A stretch of DNA of 64,000 nt from Gemella sp. GH3. GTDB taxonomy: Bacteria > Bacillota > Bacilli > Staphylococcales > Gemellaceae. Of this stretch, positions 18,771-28,682 are shown one piece after another. Each line of letters begins with the position of its first letter. Positions within the stretch are counted from its first letter, which is position 1. The notes under the pieces were generated by a model that was given only the letters and a program-made list of their open reading frames with translations, had not been told where the DNA came from and did no database searches. The stretch lies in the NCBI RefSeq assembly GCF_013415425.1, contig NZ_JACBYC010000029.1:1-64000 (forward strand), in the 5' to 3' direction. Position numbers and translations under genes: made by a program.

Positions 18771-19907
18771 TTAATTAGTTGAAATATATCCTTCTACATA
18801 CTTTCTAGCTAATTCTTCATGTTCTGCATAAGTTTTTGCAAAATATGCTTTGCCTTGTTTATCAGTCAAGAAGTATAAATAATCGTGTTGTGTAGCATTG
18901 TTAAGGGCTTCATAAGATTTTTGACTAGGCATTGCAATTGGTCCTGGAGGTAATCCTAAATTAGTATACGTATTATAAGGATTTGTATTAGCTAAATCTT
19001 GTACAGTCAACGCTCCAGTATTTTTACCTACACTATAATATACGGTAGGATCTGTTTGTAATTGCATGTTTACTTTCAATCTATTCAGGAAAACTCCAGC
19101 TATAGATTTATTATCTGTATCTGCTGTAGATTCTTTTTCTAAAATACTTGCCATAGTTACATATTGATGAATATTTATATTTTTATTAACACCTGACATA
19201 CTCCACACCTTGCTATTTTTATTATATTGAGGAATCACTCTATCATTAGTTGTTTTTATCATTTGTTTTATTAATGTTTCTACATTAGATTTATTAGAGT
19301 TATCTATATTATAAGCTGCTGGATATAGATATCCTTCTAATTTATATTTAATATTTGGATTATCTAATGAATCTGTTATAAGATCAGGATATTCATTTTT
19401 TAATTCTGCAATAAATTTTTCATCATTTACTTTAGATAAGAAAGTATCTGCTGATATATCTGTAACCTTTTCTACTTTCACAGCTATTTTTTCTATATTA
19501 TCTCCCTCTATAATAGACAAATTAACACCTGAATTAGATTTACTCTTATCTGTTAATTTTTCAAAAATGTTTGCCATATTCATATCTTGACTAAGTTCAA
19601 AATTACCTACATAAAAGTTACTATTAGGATGTAGTCTAGCGTATACTTTGAACATATTTGAACTTTTAATTAATTTTTGTTCATACAACTTGTCCGCTAT
19701 TATACTACTTCCATAACTTTCTTTAATCTCTACAATAACTTTATTTTGATTATCTTTATCTACTGGCGTTGTTAAATAATATGTATATGATAAAATAGCT
19801 ATCAATAAAAACATAATTCCTATCAAAATAGTAGGTAAAATATCTCTAGATTTTCTTCTGTTTTTTGCTCGTAGTTCATCACGACGCTTCAACTTATCTT
19901 CTCTCAT
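18771..19907 (-). CDS. mltG: Endolytic murein transglycosylase MltG (YceG-like)
   Basis: The protein has 378 residues: a short basic cytoplasmic N-terminus, one transmembrane helix (about 25-47), a LysM-like region and the YceG catalytic domain with the catalytic Glu in ASILEKEST (about 252) and the QLQTDPTVYYS motif (about 278). It cleaves nascent glycan strands and helps set strand length. Last gene of the run, six bases after the DUF1292 gene; mltG-yrzB adjacency is common in Bacilli. Confidence 0.93.
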   Translation of the reverse strand: MREDKLKRRDELRAKNRRKSRDILPTILIGIMFLLIAILSYTYYLTTPVDKDNQNKVIVEIKESYGSSIIADKLYEQKLIKSSNMFKVYARLHPNSNFYVGNFELSQDMNMANIFEKLTDKSKSNSGVNLSIIEGDNIEKIAVKVEKVTDISADTFLSKVNDEKFIAELKNEYPDLITDSLDNPNIKYKLEGYLYPAAYNIDNSNKSNVETLIKQMIKTTNDRVIPQYNKNSKVWSMSGVNKNINIHQYVTMASILEKESTADTDNKSIAGVFLNRLKVNMQLQTDPTVYYSVGKNTGALTVQDLANTNPYNTYTNLGLPPGPIAMPSQKSYEALNNATQHDYLYFLTDKQGKAYFAKTYAEHEELARKYVEGYISTN

Positions 19908-19913
19908 TGCTTA

Positions 19914-20219
19914 TTAATTCTCCTCAGAATCAGAATATAATATATCCAATACTTCAGAAATCATGTCAAATTCTTCGTCAGATTCTACAGGTTCAAATTT
20001 AACTTGATCTCCTTCTTCAATACAAACCATAGGGAATATTTGAAGTTCCTCAGTATCAATATTTGCTTCTTCTGTAAAAATATAGTATAAATTATTATTC
20101 GTAGGATTAGTAAATTCTAATATTTTTCTATACTCTTTTTCTACGCCTTCTTCATCACTCAATGTATAAACTTCTTCGTCCATTCCTACATTCATTTTAT
20201 CTAAATCTTTCTCGTTCAT
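19914..20219 (-). CDS. yrzB: DUF1292 family protein (YrzB)
   Basis: The protein has 101 residues, is strongly acidic, and has the DUF1292 pattern (VYTLSDEEG followed by YRKILEF and YYIFTEE). Molecular function is not established. In many Firmicutes it follows ireB (yrzL) and ruvX, as here, which supports the call. Confidence 0.85.
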   Translation of the reverse strand: MNEKDLDKMNVGMDEEVYTLSDEEGVEKEYRKILEFTNPTNNNLYYIFTEEANIDTEELQIFPMVCIEEGDQVKFEPVESDEEFDMISEVLDILYSDSEEN

Positions 20220-20244
20220 TTCTTTTCTCCTTTATATATTAATA

Positions 20245-20670
20245 TTATTTTGAATCTAAATAAGTCTGTAAAATTAAAACAGCTGCCATTTTATCTATAA
20301 CCTTTTTACGTTTTTTTCTAGATAAATCTGCTTCTATTAAAATTCTTTCAGCTCCCATAGTAGTAAGTCTTTCATCTTGTAAAATAACTTCTATATTTTT
20401 TAGTTTATTTTTCAAAATTTCTACAAATTCTAGAGTAGCTTCTCCTCTAAATCCTATGCTATTATCCATATTTTTAGGCAATCCTACTATTATTTTGGAT
20501 ACGTCATACTCTTTTATTAATTCTTTTATTCTTTTTATTTTAAAATCTTTTATGGCTTCATTAATTTGTATAGTTTCTACACCTTGAGCCGTAATATGTA
20601 AAGCATCACTTACAGCTACCCCTATAGTTTTACTTCCGTAATCAAGAGCCATAATTCTCTTACCTATCAT
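20245..20670 (-). CDS. ruvX: Putative pre-16S rRNA nuclease / Holliday junction resolvase, YqgF family
   Basis: The protein has 141 residues with an RNase H fold. It opens with [15 protein letters not shown] (Asp at about 10), has IVGLPKNMD (about 61-69), QDERLTT (about 97-103) and a C-terminal acidic residue in KVIDKMAAV (about 125-133). The family processes pre-16S rRNA in E. coli. It sits between ireB and yrzB in the conserved ireB-ruvX-yrzB order. Confidence 0.94.
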   Translation of the reverse strand: MIGKRIMALDYGSKTIGVAVSDALHITAQGVETIQINEAIKDFKIKRIKELIKEYDVSKIIVGLPKNMDNSIGFRGEATLEFVEILKNKLKNIEVILQDERLTTMGAERILIEADLSRKKRKKVIDKMAAVLILQTYLDSK

Positions 20671-20679
20671 CGCATCTCC

Positions 20680-20943
20680 TTAATCAAAGTTTCTATTATT
20701 TACAAAATAATGAATTAAATATTCTAATAAATCCTCAGTTGGTATTTTAATAATTTTTTCTCTAGCTCCGTTGTATCTAGGTATATAAACCGGATTCTCT
20801 GTTTTTATATATCCCATAAGTTGACTAACAGGATCATACCCTTTACTTTCTATAATATCTATAACATTATCTAAAGTTAACTTAATAAATTCTCTATTAT
20901 ATTCTGCTTTATTAAAAATATCAGTATTGTCAAATTTTGTCAT
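20680..20943 (-). CDS. ireB: IreB family regulatory phosphoprotein (YrzL, DUF965)
   Basis: The protein has 87 residues, all-helical in appearance, with the family core GYDPVSQLMGYIKTENPVYI (about 35-54). In Enterococcus faecalis IreB is phosphorylated on threonines near the N-terminus by the PASTA kinase IreK and tunes cephalosporin tolerance; here the candidate Thr is in KFDNTDIF (residue 7). It is followed closely by ruvX. Confidence 0.93.
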   Translation of the reverse strand: MTKFDNTDIFNKAEYNREFIKLTLDNVIDIIESKGYDPVSQLMGYIKTENPVYIPRYNGAREKIIKIPTEDLLEYLIHYFVNNRNFD

Positions 20944-20960
20944 GAGTTACCTCCTAAAAA

Positions 20961-21794
20961 TTATGCTAACTCTATTAAAACTCCTACGGCACCTTCTCCT
21001 GTATGAGTAGATATTATAGGTGTCGTTACAAAAATATCTTCATCTTTTACTTTATAGTTAAAATTTTCATATATTGCAGTTTTTATTAACTCTACATACT
21101 CAAAAGACAGAGCATGTGGTAAACTTATCGTTTTTATTGTCTGATTTTTAATATCAGCACTCATATTACTAATTAATGCTTGAACGAGTTTCTTCTTACC
21201 TCTAACCTTTTCTAATGGTGTTAATTCTTTGTCGGTAGATTTAGCTAAAATTTTAATGTTTAGCAAACTTCCTATAAGACCTGCTGTCTTTTTTATACGA
21301 CCACCTTTTACTAAATTGTTTAAATTATCTATAGTTATATATGTAATAACTTTATTTACTTTGTTATTTAAATAATTAACTATATCTAATACTTGCATAC
21401 CTTCAGAAATGCACTTAGCACAATCTTTTACAAAATACGCCGTTCCACTAGATGCCGATTTACTATTAATCACATAAACATTATCAAATTCTGCTGCTAC
21501 TGACATTGCAGTATTTACAGTACCGCTTATTACATCTGAAATATGAATAGATATAACAGAGTAACCTTGTTTAGTCCATTTTTCATATATTTCATAAAAT
21601 TTTCCTACAGCTGGTTGGCTAGTAGAAAATTTATCAGTCGTTCTCATTTTCTCTATATATAATCTATTATCAATGTTTTCAAATTCTTCATCATCTATAG
21701 TAACTGTTAAAGGAATCACTTCAACATTATATTTTTCTATTTCTTCTTTTGTTAAATCTGCTGCGCTATCAGTAACTATTTTTATTTTAGCCAT
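20961..21794 (-). CDS. DegV family fatty-acid-binding protein
   Basis: The protein has 277 residues: N-terminal KIVTDSAADLTKEE (about 4-17), TSQPAVGKF (about 57) and the C-terminal HTGEGAVGV motif (about 265-273). DegV/FakB proteins hold a fatty acid for the FakA kinase in Gram-positives; no fakA is in the window, so the FakB role is a family-level inference. It lies six bases from folA. Confidence 0.9.
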   Translation of the reverse strand: MAKIKIVTDSAADLTKEEIEKYNVEVIPLTVTIDDEEFENIDNRLYIEKMRTTDKFSTSQPAVGKFYEIYEKWTKQGYSVISIHISDVISGTVNTAMSVAAEFDNVYVINSKSASSGTAYFVKDCAKCISEGMQVLDIVNYLNNKVNKVITYITIDNLNNLVKGGRIKKTAGLIGSLLNIKILAKSTDKELTPLEKVRGKKKLVQALISNMSADIKNQTIKTISLPHALSFEYVELIKTAIYENFNYKVKDEDIFVTTPIISTHTGEGAVGVLIELA

Positions 21795-21799
21795 TATAA

Positions 21800-22285
21800 C
21801 TACACCTCTTTTTTTCTATAATAAAGAAATTTATAATCATATTCATTATTAATATCTTTTTTAAAACTTTCTTCACTAATTAAAAGCCATTCTTCTTCTT
21901 TTAATTTAGGAAAATAGCTATCTCCATTTATATCTGCATCAACTTCCGTTATATAAATCTCATTACATACATCTATAAGTTGCTCATATATTGTACTTCC
22001 ACCAAAGATAAATATTTTTTCTGTAGTAACATTTCTCAAAGCATCATCTATATTAGAAAATAATTCTATTCCTTCAGCAACATAATCACTATTATTAGTT
22101 AAAACTCTATTAATTCTATTAGGAAGAGGTTTCCCTATACTTTCGTATGTTTTTCTTCCCATTAATATTGTTTGATTAGTGGTTAATGACTTAACTCTTT
22201 TCATATCTTCTTTTAAATTCCATGGAATAGTGTTATTACTTCCTATACATCTATTTTTATCATATGCTACTATTAAAGATATCAT
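21800..22285 (-). CDS. folA: Dihydrofolate reductase
   Basis: The protein has 161 residues with IVAYDKNRCIGSNNTIPW (about 4-21), MGRKTYESIG (about 42-51) and FGGSTIYEQ (about 94-102). It reduces dihydrofolate to THF. Directly downstream of thyA (15 bases), which consumes methylene-THF and produces DHF, so the two form a dTMP-synthesis pair. Confidence 0.97.
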   Translation of the reverse strand: MISLIVAYDKNRCIGSNNTIPWNLKEDMKRVKSLTTNQTILMGRKTYESIGKPLPNRINRVLTNNSDYVAEGIELFSNIDDALRNVTTEKIFIFGGSTIYEQLIDVCNEIYITEVDADINGDSYFPKLKEEEWLLISEESFKKDINNEYDYKFLYYRKKEV

Positions 22286-22300
22286 AATTATTCTCCATTC

Positions 22301-23233
22301 TTATACAGCTATTGGCGCTTTGATAAACGAGTGGCACTCGTAATTTTCTACCCACACATCATCTATATTTAAATTAAAAATAGTATCAAAGTTATTGATA
22401 CATAACGTTGGTAAATTATAAGGTTTTCTTTCAAGTTGTTGTTGAACTTGATCGAAATGATTTGTATAAATATGAGCATCTCCTAAAGTATGGACAAACT
22501 CTCCAAGTTCTAAACCACATTCTTTTGCTATTAAAATAGTCAATAATGAGTAAGAAGCAATATTAAATGGTACTCCTAAAAATACATCTCCACTACGTTG
22601 GTATAATTGACAACTCAATTTACCGTCTGACACATAGAATTGAAACATAGTATGACAAGGTGGCAAAGCCATATCATCAATTTCATTTGGATTCCAAGCA
22701 GATAATATTATTCTTCTTGATGCGGGGTTATTCTTAATTTGATTAATAACATTTTTTAATTGATCTACACCATTAAAATCTCTCCATTGTTTACCATAAA
22801 CATTACCTAAATCACCATATTTTTCAGCAAAAGCAATATCATTTAAAACAAGTTCCTTAAATCTCTTCATTTGTTTTTGGTATTCTTTATTAAACTCAGG
22901 ATCAGATAGCGATTTATGACCAAAATCTTCCATATCTGGACCAGTGTAATCTGAACTTTCTATCCATTTCTTAAACGCCCATTCATTCCAAATATTATTG
23001 TTGTTTTCTAAAAGAAACTTAATATTTGTATCTCCTTTTATAAACCATAATAATTCTGACCATATCAAATTAAAATTAATTTTTTTGGTAGTCAGTAATG
23101 GAAATCCTTTAGATAAATTAAATCTCATCTGATAACCAAAAATACTTTTGGTACCTACCCCTGTTCTATCAGCTTTTAATACACCGTTATCTAAAATGTA
23201 TCTACATAAATTTAAGTATTCTTTATCTGCCAT
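22301..23233 (-). CDS. thyA: Thymidylate synthase
   Basis: The protein has 310 residues, the longer ThyA form with an insert in the small domain, as in staphylococci and lactobacilli. The catalytic Cys lies in [11 protein letters not shown] (about 195-205), followed by the folate and dUMP-contact motif [17 protein letters not shown]. It converts dUMP and methylene-THF to dTMP and DHF. Coupled to folA. Confidence 0.97.
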   Translation of the reverse strand: MADKEYLNLCRYILDNGVLKADRTGVGTKSIFGYQMRFNLSKGFPLLTTKKINFNLIWSELLWFIKGDTNIKFLLENNNNIWNEWAFKKWIESSDYTGPDMEDFGHKSLSDPEFNKEYQKQMKRFKELVLNDIAFAEKYGDLGNVYGKQWRDFNGVDQLKNVINQIKNNPASRRIILSAWNPNEIDDMALPPCHTMFQFYVSDGKLSCQLYQRSGDVFLGVPFNIASYSLLTILIAKECGLELGEFVHTLGDAHIYTNHFDQVQQQLERKPYNLPTLCINNFDTIFNLNIDDVWVENYECHSFIKAPIAV

Positions 23234-23250
23234 ATATGTTTTCCAATCTA

Positions 23251-23640
23251 CTAAATTTTATATTTATTTTCTTTTAAATATTCAGTTAAAAGTTGTATCT
23301 TATTAATAGAATCTCTTCCTAAATGATGTTCTATTCCTTCAACTTCATCATAAATATTCTTCTCTTTTACACCTATTACCCTCAAAAAGTCCTCCAATAT
23401 ATTGTGACGCCTTAATGCATAATCACCCATATTTTTTCCTTTTTGAGTTAATGCAATACCCCTATATTTTTCATATAAGATATAACCTTCAGAGTCTAAC
23501 TTCTTTAACATCTTGGTCACTGTTGAAGGATATACGTTTAATTTTGATGCAATATCGGCTGATCTTGCATACCCCTTTTCTTTTACTAGGTAATAAATTA
23601 CTTCTATATAATCTTCCATAGTAGGAGTAGCTTTACTCAT
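23251..23640 (-). CDS. mntR: Manganese-responsive transcriptional regulator MntR (DtxR family)
   Basis: The protein has 129 residues: an N-terminal winged helix and a C-terminal dimerisation domain. The Mn-binding set of B. subtilis MntR is present: Asp10 and Glu13 in MEDYIE, a His in RRHNIL (about 79) and Glu/Glu/His in EGIEHHL (about 101-106). It represses manganese importers when Mn is replete. It is embedded between nif3 and thyA rather than beside a transporter, so its targets are elsewhere. Confidence 0.92.
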   Translation of the reverse strand: MSKATPTMEDYIEVIYYLVKEKGYARSADIASKLNVYPSTVTKMLKKLDSEGYILYEKYRGIALTQKGKNMGDYALRRHNILEDFLRVIGVKEKNIYDEVEGIEHHLGRDSINKIQLLTEYLKENKYKI

Positions 23641-23652
23641 ATTTTTGTCCTC

Positions 23653-24438
23653 CTATTTTATTTCAAATGGTTCATACTCTACTTCTGATAATAAAACATC
23701 GTATTCTTTTGATAAATCTATATTTTCTAAATATGATTTCAATAAATTCTTGCTAGCTTTCTCAGCAAAGTGACCTATATCTAATAAATTTTGCTGCATC
23801 TCTTTTGCATCAATAGCTTCGTGATATTTTATATCACCTGTTAAATAAATATCTACATTTGGTAATCCGTAAATAAAACTTCCTCCAGAACCACCAAGAA
23901 TAGCGACAGTATTAATATTGTTATCATTCGCTTTTACCAATTTTACAAAATCTAAATTTAATTTTTCTTTGACGTAGGTTATGAAATTATCAAGAGACAT
24001 CATATTTGGTAAATTTCCTACTCTTCCTAATCCTACATCACTATTTTCTGGATTTTTTACTAGTACACTAGTATTTTGTAAATTTAACAGTTTAGCCATA
24101 TAGTTATTAAGTCCCTCTTTGGCAGAATCCAAATTAGTATGGGCTGAAATAACTGCTATATCGTTTTTTATTAAATCTCTAATAATTCTACCTTTAAAAT
24201 CATTATAATTAATTTTTGATAAAGGACTAAATATTAAAGGATGATGAGAAATTATTAAATCAACTTTTTTTTCTATAGCTTCTGTCACTACAGATGTTGT
24301 TACATCAAGAGATATTAAAATCTTCTTAACACTCTTTTCATTATCTCCCAACATTATTCCCACATTATCCCATTTTTCAGCTAAATTTTCATCAGCTAAC
24401 TTAACTATTTCTTCATAAATGTTTTTCAATTTTACCAT
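23653..24438 (-). CDS. Nif3-like dinuclear metal centre protein (YqfO/DUF34), short form
   Basis: The protein has 261 residues without the central PII-like insert found in the 370-residue YqfO form. Metal ligands appear as ISHHPLIF (His-His, about 65-72), an HTNLDSA motif (about 98-104) and a C-terminal DIGHFAEK (about 217-224). Proposed roles include GTP cyclohydrolase-like activity, but the function is unsettled. It is the first gene of the nine-gene run, with a TGATATAAT-type -10 about 25 bases upstream. Confidence 0.88.
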   Translation of the reverse strand: MVKLKNIYEEIVKLADENLAEKWDNVGIMLGDNEKSVKKILISLDVTTSVVTEAIEKKVDLIISHHPLIFSPLSKINYNDFKGRIIRDLIKNDIAVISAHTNLDSAKEGLNNYMAKLLNLQNTSVLVKNPENSDVGLGRVGNLPNMMSLDNFITYVKEKLNLDFVKLVKANDNNINTVAILGGSGGSFIYGLPNVDIYLTGDIKYHEAIDAKEMQQNLLDIGHFAEKASKNLLKSYLENIDLSKEYDVLLSEVEYEPFEIK

Positions 24439-24607
24439 AATATATCTCCTTATTATTGTAATTATATCACATCATAAAAAAAGTTGTAGTACATAAACTT
24501 TTTTGTAATGAAATTATAATATTTACATAAGATAAAATATTATAATACTAGACAATAACAATCAATTATTATAATATAAATGTATTACATTAGTCTAGAG
24601 GTAGTAT

Positions 24608-26938
24608 ATGTTAAATATAGAAGGTTATCTAAACAAAATAGTTTTTCAAAATCAAAATAATAATTACTATATTTTATCGGTATTTCTAAATGAAAATTAT
24701 GAATTTACTGATAGTGATTATTTAACAGTTACAGGTACATTTGAAAATATAGAATTTAAAGAAGATGAATTATACTCATTCAGAGGAGAACTTGTTGAAC
24801 ATAAAAAATACGGTATGCAGTTATCTGCTATAACTGCTGAAGTAATAATAAAACAAGATAAAGAAACTGTTATTGCTTATTTATCTGGGCCTACATTTAA
24901 AGGGGTTGGTAAAAAAACAGCTGAATTAATTGTAGATAGTCTAGGAGTTGATTGTTTAGACAAAATATATGCTAATAAAGATTCTTTATTTAACATAAAA
25001 GGTATACCTACACTTAGAAAAGAAATTATTTATGAAACTATTATTAGTAATAAGCAAACTCAAGATATAATATTAAAATTAAATGAATTTAATTTAAGTA
25101 ATAATATGATTATGAAAATTTATAATCAATATAAGTCACGTACATTAGAAGTACTAAAAAATAATCCGTACTCTATTATTAGTAATATAAAAGGTATCAA
25201 TTTTACAACAGTTGACAAAATAGCAGAAAAAATAGGTATTGTAGCTGATGATATAGAGAGAATTGCCGCTGGATTTGTTTATACTATAAGTAACTATTGT
25301 TATGGAAGCGGAAATACTTATATAAAGAAAAATAGTCTATTGTATCATACTTATAATACTCTATATAAAGCACGTAATATACAAATTGACAAAAATAAAA
25401 TTATTGATGCATTAGAATATTGTTTAGATACTGGCCAATTATCAAATATCGAAAATGATATTTTTTTGCCAGAAATACATTATTCAGAATACTATATATA
25501 TCAAGATATTAATAATAGAATTAATAATGAATCTTCAGTTGAAGATTATAAACCTAGTTTAGTGGACAAATATATTTTAGAAATTGAAAATGAGTTAAAC
25601 ATAAAATATGATACCACCCAAATTGAAGCTATAAAAAATTCTGTTCATCATAATTTTTCAATATTAACTGGTGGTCCCGGGACTGGTAAAACTACTATTA
25701 TATTAGGAATAATAAGATTATTCCAAAAACTTAATAATTACTCTTACGCACAAATTTTAGACAATGAATCAAATATTCTAACTTTATGTGCTCCTACTGG
25801 AAAAGCAGCCAAAAGAATGACAGAAAGTACGGGTTTTAGTGCCTCAACTATTCACAAAGCTATAGGATGGACTAGTGAAGATACAGATATGAGAGAATTT
25901 TCTCCAGATAAAAAAATAAATTCAAAATTAGTAATAATTGATGAATCTAGTATGATTGATATTTTTCTAATGAGTAATTTGCTAAAATCTATAAATAAAG
26001 ATGCTAAAATTATTTTAGTTGGTGATAATGATCAATTACCTTCTATAGCTCCGGGTAATGTACTAAACGATTTAATTAATAGTAAAAAAATATCCACGAC
26101 AAAATTAAATAAAATTTTTAGACAAGCAGAAAATTCTAGCATTATAAATTTATCACATTCTATAAAGAATAACATAAATGTTGATATTTTAGAAAATTTT
26201 AATGATAGAGAATTTATTATAACTAGAAAAGATGATTTACTAGAAAATATATCAAAAATTTATAACGGTATTTTAGAAAATACTACAAATGATAAAATAC
26301 AAATAATTGCTCCAATATATAAAAGTTTTTACGGTATTACTGAAATTAATAAAATGATTCAAAATAACTTTAATGATAATGATATTTTAGTAGAGTATGG
26401 TGAATTAATATATAAAATTGATGATCGTGTTATGCAATTAGTTAATAGACCCGAAGATAATATTTTTAATGGAGATATAGGTATTATATACGATATATAT
26501 AAAGAAAATAATAAATATAAAATAGTAGTAGATTACGATAATAATTTTGTTACATACGAAAAACAAGATTTATCTCAAATTACTCTTTCATATGCTTGTT
26601 CTATTCACAAATCACAAGGATCCGAGTTTGAATATGTTATAGTTCCTCTTGTTGATAATTATAAATTTATGTTAAATAAAAATTTAATATATACTGCTAT
26701 AACTAGAACAAAGAAAAAACTTATACTTTGTGGTAATCCTAGTATTTTTTACTATGCTATCGATGGAAATAATATTATAATTAGAGAATCTTATTTGAAA
26801 AATTATTTTTTATTCGAGAATGAAAATAGCTATGATTTAAGTGATAACGAATTTATTTTAACTCCAAAAAATATTAATTTTATTGACTCTATGATTGGAA
26901 TGGAAGATATAACTCCTTTTGATTTTATAGATAATTAA
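24608..26938 (+). CDS. recD2: RecD2-type SF1 DNA helicase
   Basis: The protein has 776 residues. The N-terminal region holds an OB-like part and helix-hairpin-helix segments (GPTFKGVGKKTAELIVD, about 93-109). Helicase motif I is GGPGTGKTTI (about 357-366), motif II is VIIDESSMID (about 445-454), and motif VI is YTAITRTKKKL (about 697). It has the 5'-3' RecD2 architecture without RecB/RecC partners and takes part in DNA repair and mismatch-related processing. It stands alone on the plus strand, divergent from nif3, with GAGGTAG nine bases before ATG. Confidence 0.94.
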   Translation: MLNIEGYLNKIVFQNQNNNYYILSVFLNENYEFTDSDYLTVTGTFENIEFKEDELYSFRGELVEHKKYGMQLSAITAEVIIKQDKETVIAYLSGPTFKGVGKKTAELIVDSLGVDCLDKIYANKDSLFNIKGIPTLRKEIIYETIISNKQTQDIILKLNEFNLSNNMIMKIYNQYKSRTLEVLKNNPYSIISNIKGINFTTVDKIAEKIGIVADDIERIAAGFVYTISNYCYGSGNTYIKKNSLLYHTYNTLYKARNIQIDKNKIIDALEYCLDTGQLSNIENDIFLPEIHYSEYYIYQDINNRINNESSVEDYKPSLVDKYILEIENELNIKYDTTQIEAIKNSVHHNFSILTGGPGTGKTTIILGIIRLFQKLNNYSYAQILDNESNILTLCAPTGKAAKRMTESTGFSASTIHKAIGWTSEDTDMREFSPDKKINSKLVIIDESSMIDIFLMSNLLKSINKDAKIILVGDNDQLPSIAPGNVLNDLINSKKISTTKLNKIFRQAENSSIINLSHSIKNNINVDILENFNDREFIITRKDDLLENISKIYNGILENTTNDKIQIIAPIYKSFYGITEINKMIQNNFNDNDILVEYGELIYKIDDRVMQLVNRPEDNIFNGDIGIIYDIYKENNKYKIVVDYDNNFVTYEKQDLSQITLSYACSIHKSQGSEFEYVIVPLVDNYKFMLNKNLIYTAITRTKKKLILCGNPSIFYYAIDGNNIIIRESYLKNYFLFENENSYDLSDNEFILTPKNINFIDSMIGMEDITPFDFIDN

Positions 26939-26940
26939 AA

Positions 26941-26978
26941 AATCCTTAAACCTTTTGATAAGGCTTAAGGATTTTCTT
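26941..26978. terminator. Bidirectional terminator between recD2 and the lipoprotein gene
   Basis: Arms AATCCTTAA (26941-26949) and TTAAGGATT (26965-26973), with an inner CCTT/AAGG pair, are flanked by A and T runs on both sides, so it serves both converging genes. Confidence 0.88.
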
Positions 26979-26985
26979 TTATTAT

Positions 26986-27738
26986 TTATAAGTTAGCAAT
27001 TTCTCTAGCTATTTTATCTAAATCATTTATATAAAGATAGCTATTATTAATAAAATTAGATTGTCCTGTAGACACTCCTTTTTCCACAGATTGCTTTATA
27101 GTATTAATGTTACTTTCTACAACTTTAACTTTATCTAATATTTGAGATAAATTATCAAAATTAGTATTTTCACTTGTTAATAGATTAGCTTTCTCAATAG
27201 ATTTATTTAATTTTGTATATGTTTTATTAAATTCATCAACTCTAGCATCATTTAAGTTATTTTGCTTTAAATCTACCTCTATTCTACCAGCTAATTCATT
27301 AAATCTTATAATAATCTGAGATAATTCATTAAAGGTTTCTTTTACATAATTATCAGAGTATTTATTATTTTCGATATTAAATTTTATATCATCTACGTTA
27401 CCTGTTTTAAAAGTAGCTTTATTTCCATTTTTAGAAACTACTTGTATATTTGAAATTTTTTCAGAAACATTATCTTTTTTAAAAGCAGATAATCCATTAC
27501 TATTACCTACTTTAATTGTAGAAATTATATTATCAAAATCTTCTTTAGTAATAAATTCTTTATTTACATAGAGTAAAAGAGAATTGTTACTATCAATTTC
27601 TATTTTTTCTAAAGTTTCAGCATTTATAGATGATATAATGTTGTTAGCTTCTTCTGAGGACATTTTGTCTGCATTATTAGAACAACCTTGCAAAATTAAT
27701 AGAAAAACAGCTATCACAAAATATTTAATATTTTTCAT
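26986..27738 (-). CDS. Lipoprotein of unknown function
   Basis: The protein has 250 residues. The signal peptide ends in lipobox LQGC (Cys at about 19), so the mature protein should be membrane-anchored. The rest is Asn/Lys/Ser-rich. The second half (about 125-250) has heptad-like helices (VDLKQNNLNDARVDEF region), suggesting a coiled coil; the first half alternates short strands. I do not recognise the family. It starts two bases after gpmA and ends at the shared terminator, so it is probably co-transcribed with gpmA. Confidence 0.8.
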   Translation of the reverse strand: MKNIKYFVIAVFLLILQGCSNNADKMSSEEANNIISSINAETLEKIEIDSNNSLLLYVNKEFITKEDFDNIISTIKVGNSNGLSAFKKDNVSEKISNIQVVSKNGNKATFKTGNVDDIKFNIENNKYSDNYVKETFNELSQIIIRFNELAGRIEVDLKQNNLNDARVDEFNKTYTKLNKSIEKANLLTSENTNFDNLSQILDKVKVVESNINTIKQSVEKGVSTGQSNFINNSYLYINDLDKIAREIANL

Positions 27739-27740
27739 AA

Positions 27741-28427
27741 TTAAAATAATTCTGGAGCAGAAATTATATTTAAATTCTCATCAATTTCAAATATAAGTGG
27801 TGTACCAGTAGGTAAGTTAAGATCTAAAATCTTCTCATCTGATATTTTCAATAAATATTTAATTAATGCTCTTAGACTATTACCATGTGCTGAAATAATT
27901 ACATTTTTTCCTTCTTTAATATCTTTTGATATTACTTCTTTCCAATATGGTAAAACTCTATCTATAGTAAGTTTTAAACTTTCTCCAGTAGGTAATTCGT
28001 TTTCTGGGATATTTGCATATCTTACATCATTACCTGGATAGTTTGAATCCTCTTTTGTTACTTGTGGAGGAGCTACATCAAAACTTCTTCTCCAAATATG
28101 AACTTGCTCATCACCATATTTTTCAGCAGTTTCTGCTTTGTTTAAACCTTGTAAAGCTCCATAGTGTCTTTCATTTAAACGCCAGCTTTTATTAACTGGA
28201 ATCCATAATTGTCCCATTTCTTCTAAAATAATATTCAATGTCTTGATTGCACGTTTTTGATATGAAGTATACGCTACATCAAATTGGAATCCTAAATCTT
28301 TTAGTTTTTGTCCTCCAGATACTGCCTCTTGACGACCTTTATCCGTAATATCTACATCTACCCAACCAGTAAATTTATTTTCTAAATTCCACTGACTTTC
28401 TCCGTGTCTTGTTAAAACTAATTTCAT
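27741..28427 (-). CDS. gpmA: 2,3-bisphosphoglycerate-dependent phosphoglycerate mutase
   Basis: The protein has 228 residues. The phospho-His motif is [10 protein letters not shown] (His at about 8), followed by RRAIKT-type and [12 protein letters not shown] (about 84-95) motifs and the second His in [14 protein letters not shown] (about 179-192). It interconverts 3- and 2-phosphoglycerate in glycolysis. It has its own promoter upstream. Confidence 0.97.
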   Translation of the reverse strand: MKLVLTRHGESQWNLENKFTGWVDVDITDKGRQEAVSGGQKLKDLGFQFDVAYTSYQKRAIKTLNIILEEMGQLWIPVNKSWRLNERHYGALQGLNKAETAEKYGDEQVHIWRRSFDVAPPQVTKEDSNYPGNDVRYANIPENELPTGESLKLTIDRVLPYWKEVISKDIKEGKNVIISAHGNSLRALIKYLLKISDEKILDLNLPTGTPLIFEIDENLNIISAPELF

Positions 28428-28460
28428 TTATTAATATTCCTCCTAAAATGTTATAAACTA

Positions 28461-28489
28461 ATTATAAACTTTTAAAGAAGTTTTTTCAA
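28461..28489 (-). promoter_or_regulatory. Promoter of gpmA
   Basis: Minus strand: -35 TTGAAA (28484-28489), 17-base spacer, -10 TATAAT (28461-28466), about 33 bases before the gpmA ATG. It starts downstream of the small membrane-peptide gene. Confidence 0.7.
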
Positions 28490-28512
28490 TAACTTTATTG
28501 TTTAAAACGTTT

Positions 28513-28626
28513 TTATTTAACATATAACTTTTTAGGTTTTCTTTTTACTATTTTAATTTTATTTTCTTCAAAAAATGCTGAAATTCTAACTATTATTATT
28601 ACTGCTACTAACCAATATAAAAACAT
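28513..28626 (-). CDS. 37-residue single-span membrane peptide divergent from the S24 repressor
   Basis: A 38-codon frame (28513-28626) has ATG nine bases after AAAGGAG. The peptide has a hydrophobic N-terminal half (LYWLVAVIIIV, residues 3-13), then an amphipathic stretch and a strongly basic tail (KIVKRKPKKLYVK). One membrane span with a basic C-terminus is seen. It is divergent from the LexA-like gene, and its apparent promoter overlaps inverted repeats. Small membrane peptides next to LexA-type repressors are often damage-inducible (YneA, SosA, TisB are examples of the concept), but I see no sequence relationship to any of them. Function unknown. Confidence 0.6.
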   Translation of the reverse strand: MFLYWLVAVIIIVRISAFFEENKIKIVKRKPKKLYVK

Positions 28627-28658
28627 ACCATAATTCTCCTTTTTATCTTTTAAGTTTT

Positions 28659-28682
28659 CCGTATTTATATATTATCATACGG
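28659..28682. promoter_or_regulatory. Inverted repeat CCGTAT-N12-ATACGG, candidate repressor operator
   Basis: Perfect six-base arms (28659-28664 and 28677-28682) flank the -10 region of the apparent promoter for the 37-residue peptide. A second near-palindrome, CGGATAACCG, starts at the right arm (28680-28689). Likely bound by the adjacent repressor; this is inference. Confidence 0.45.
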
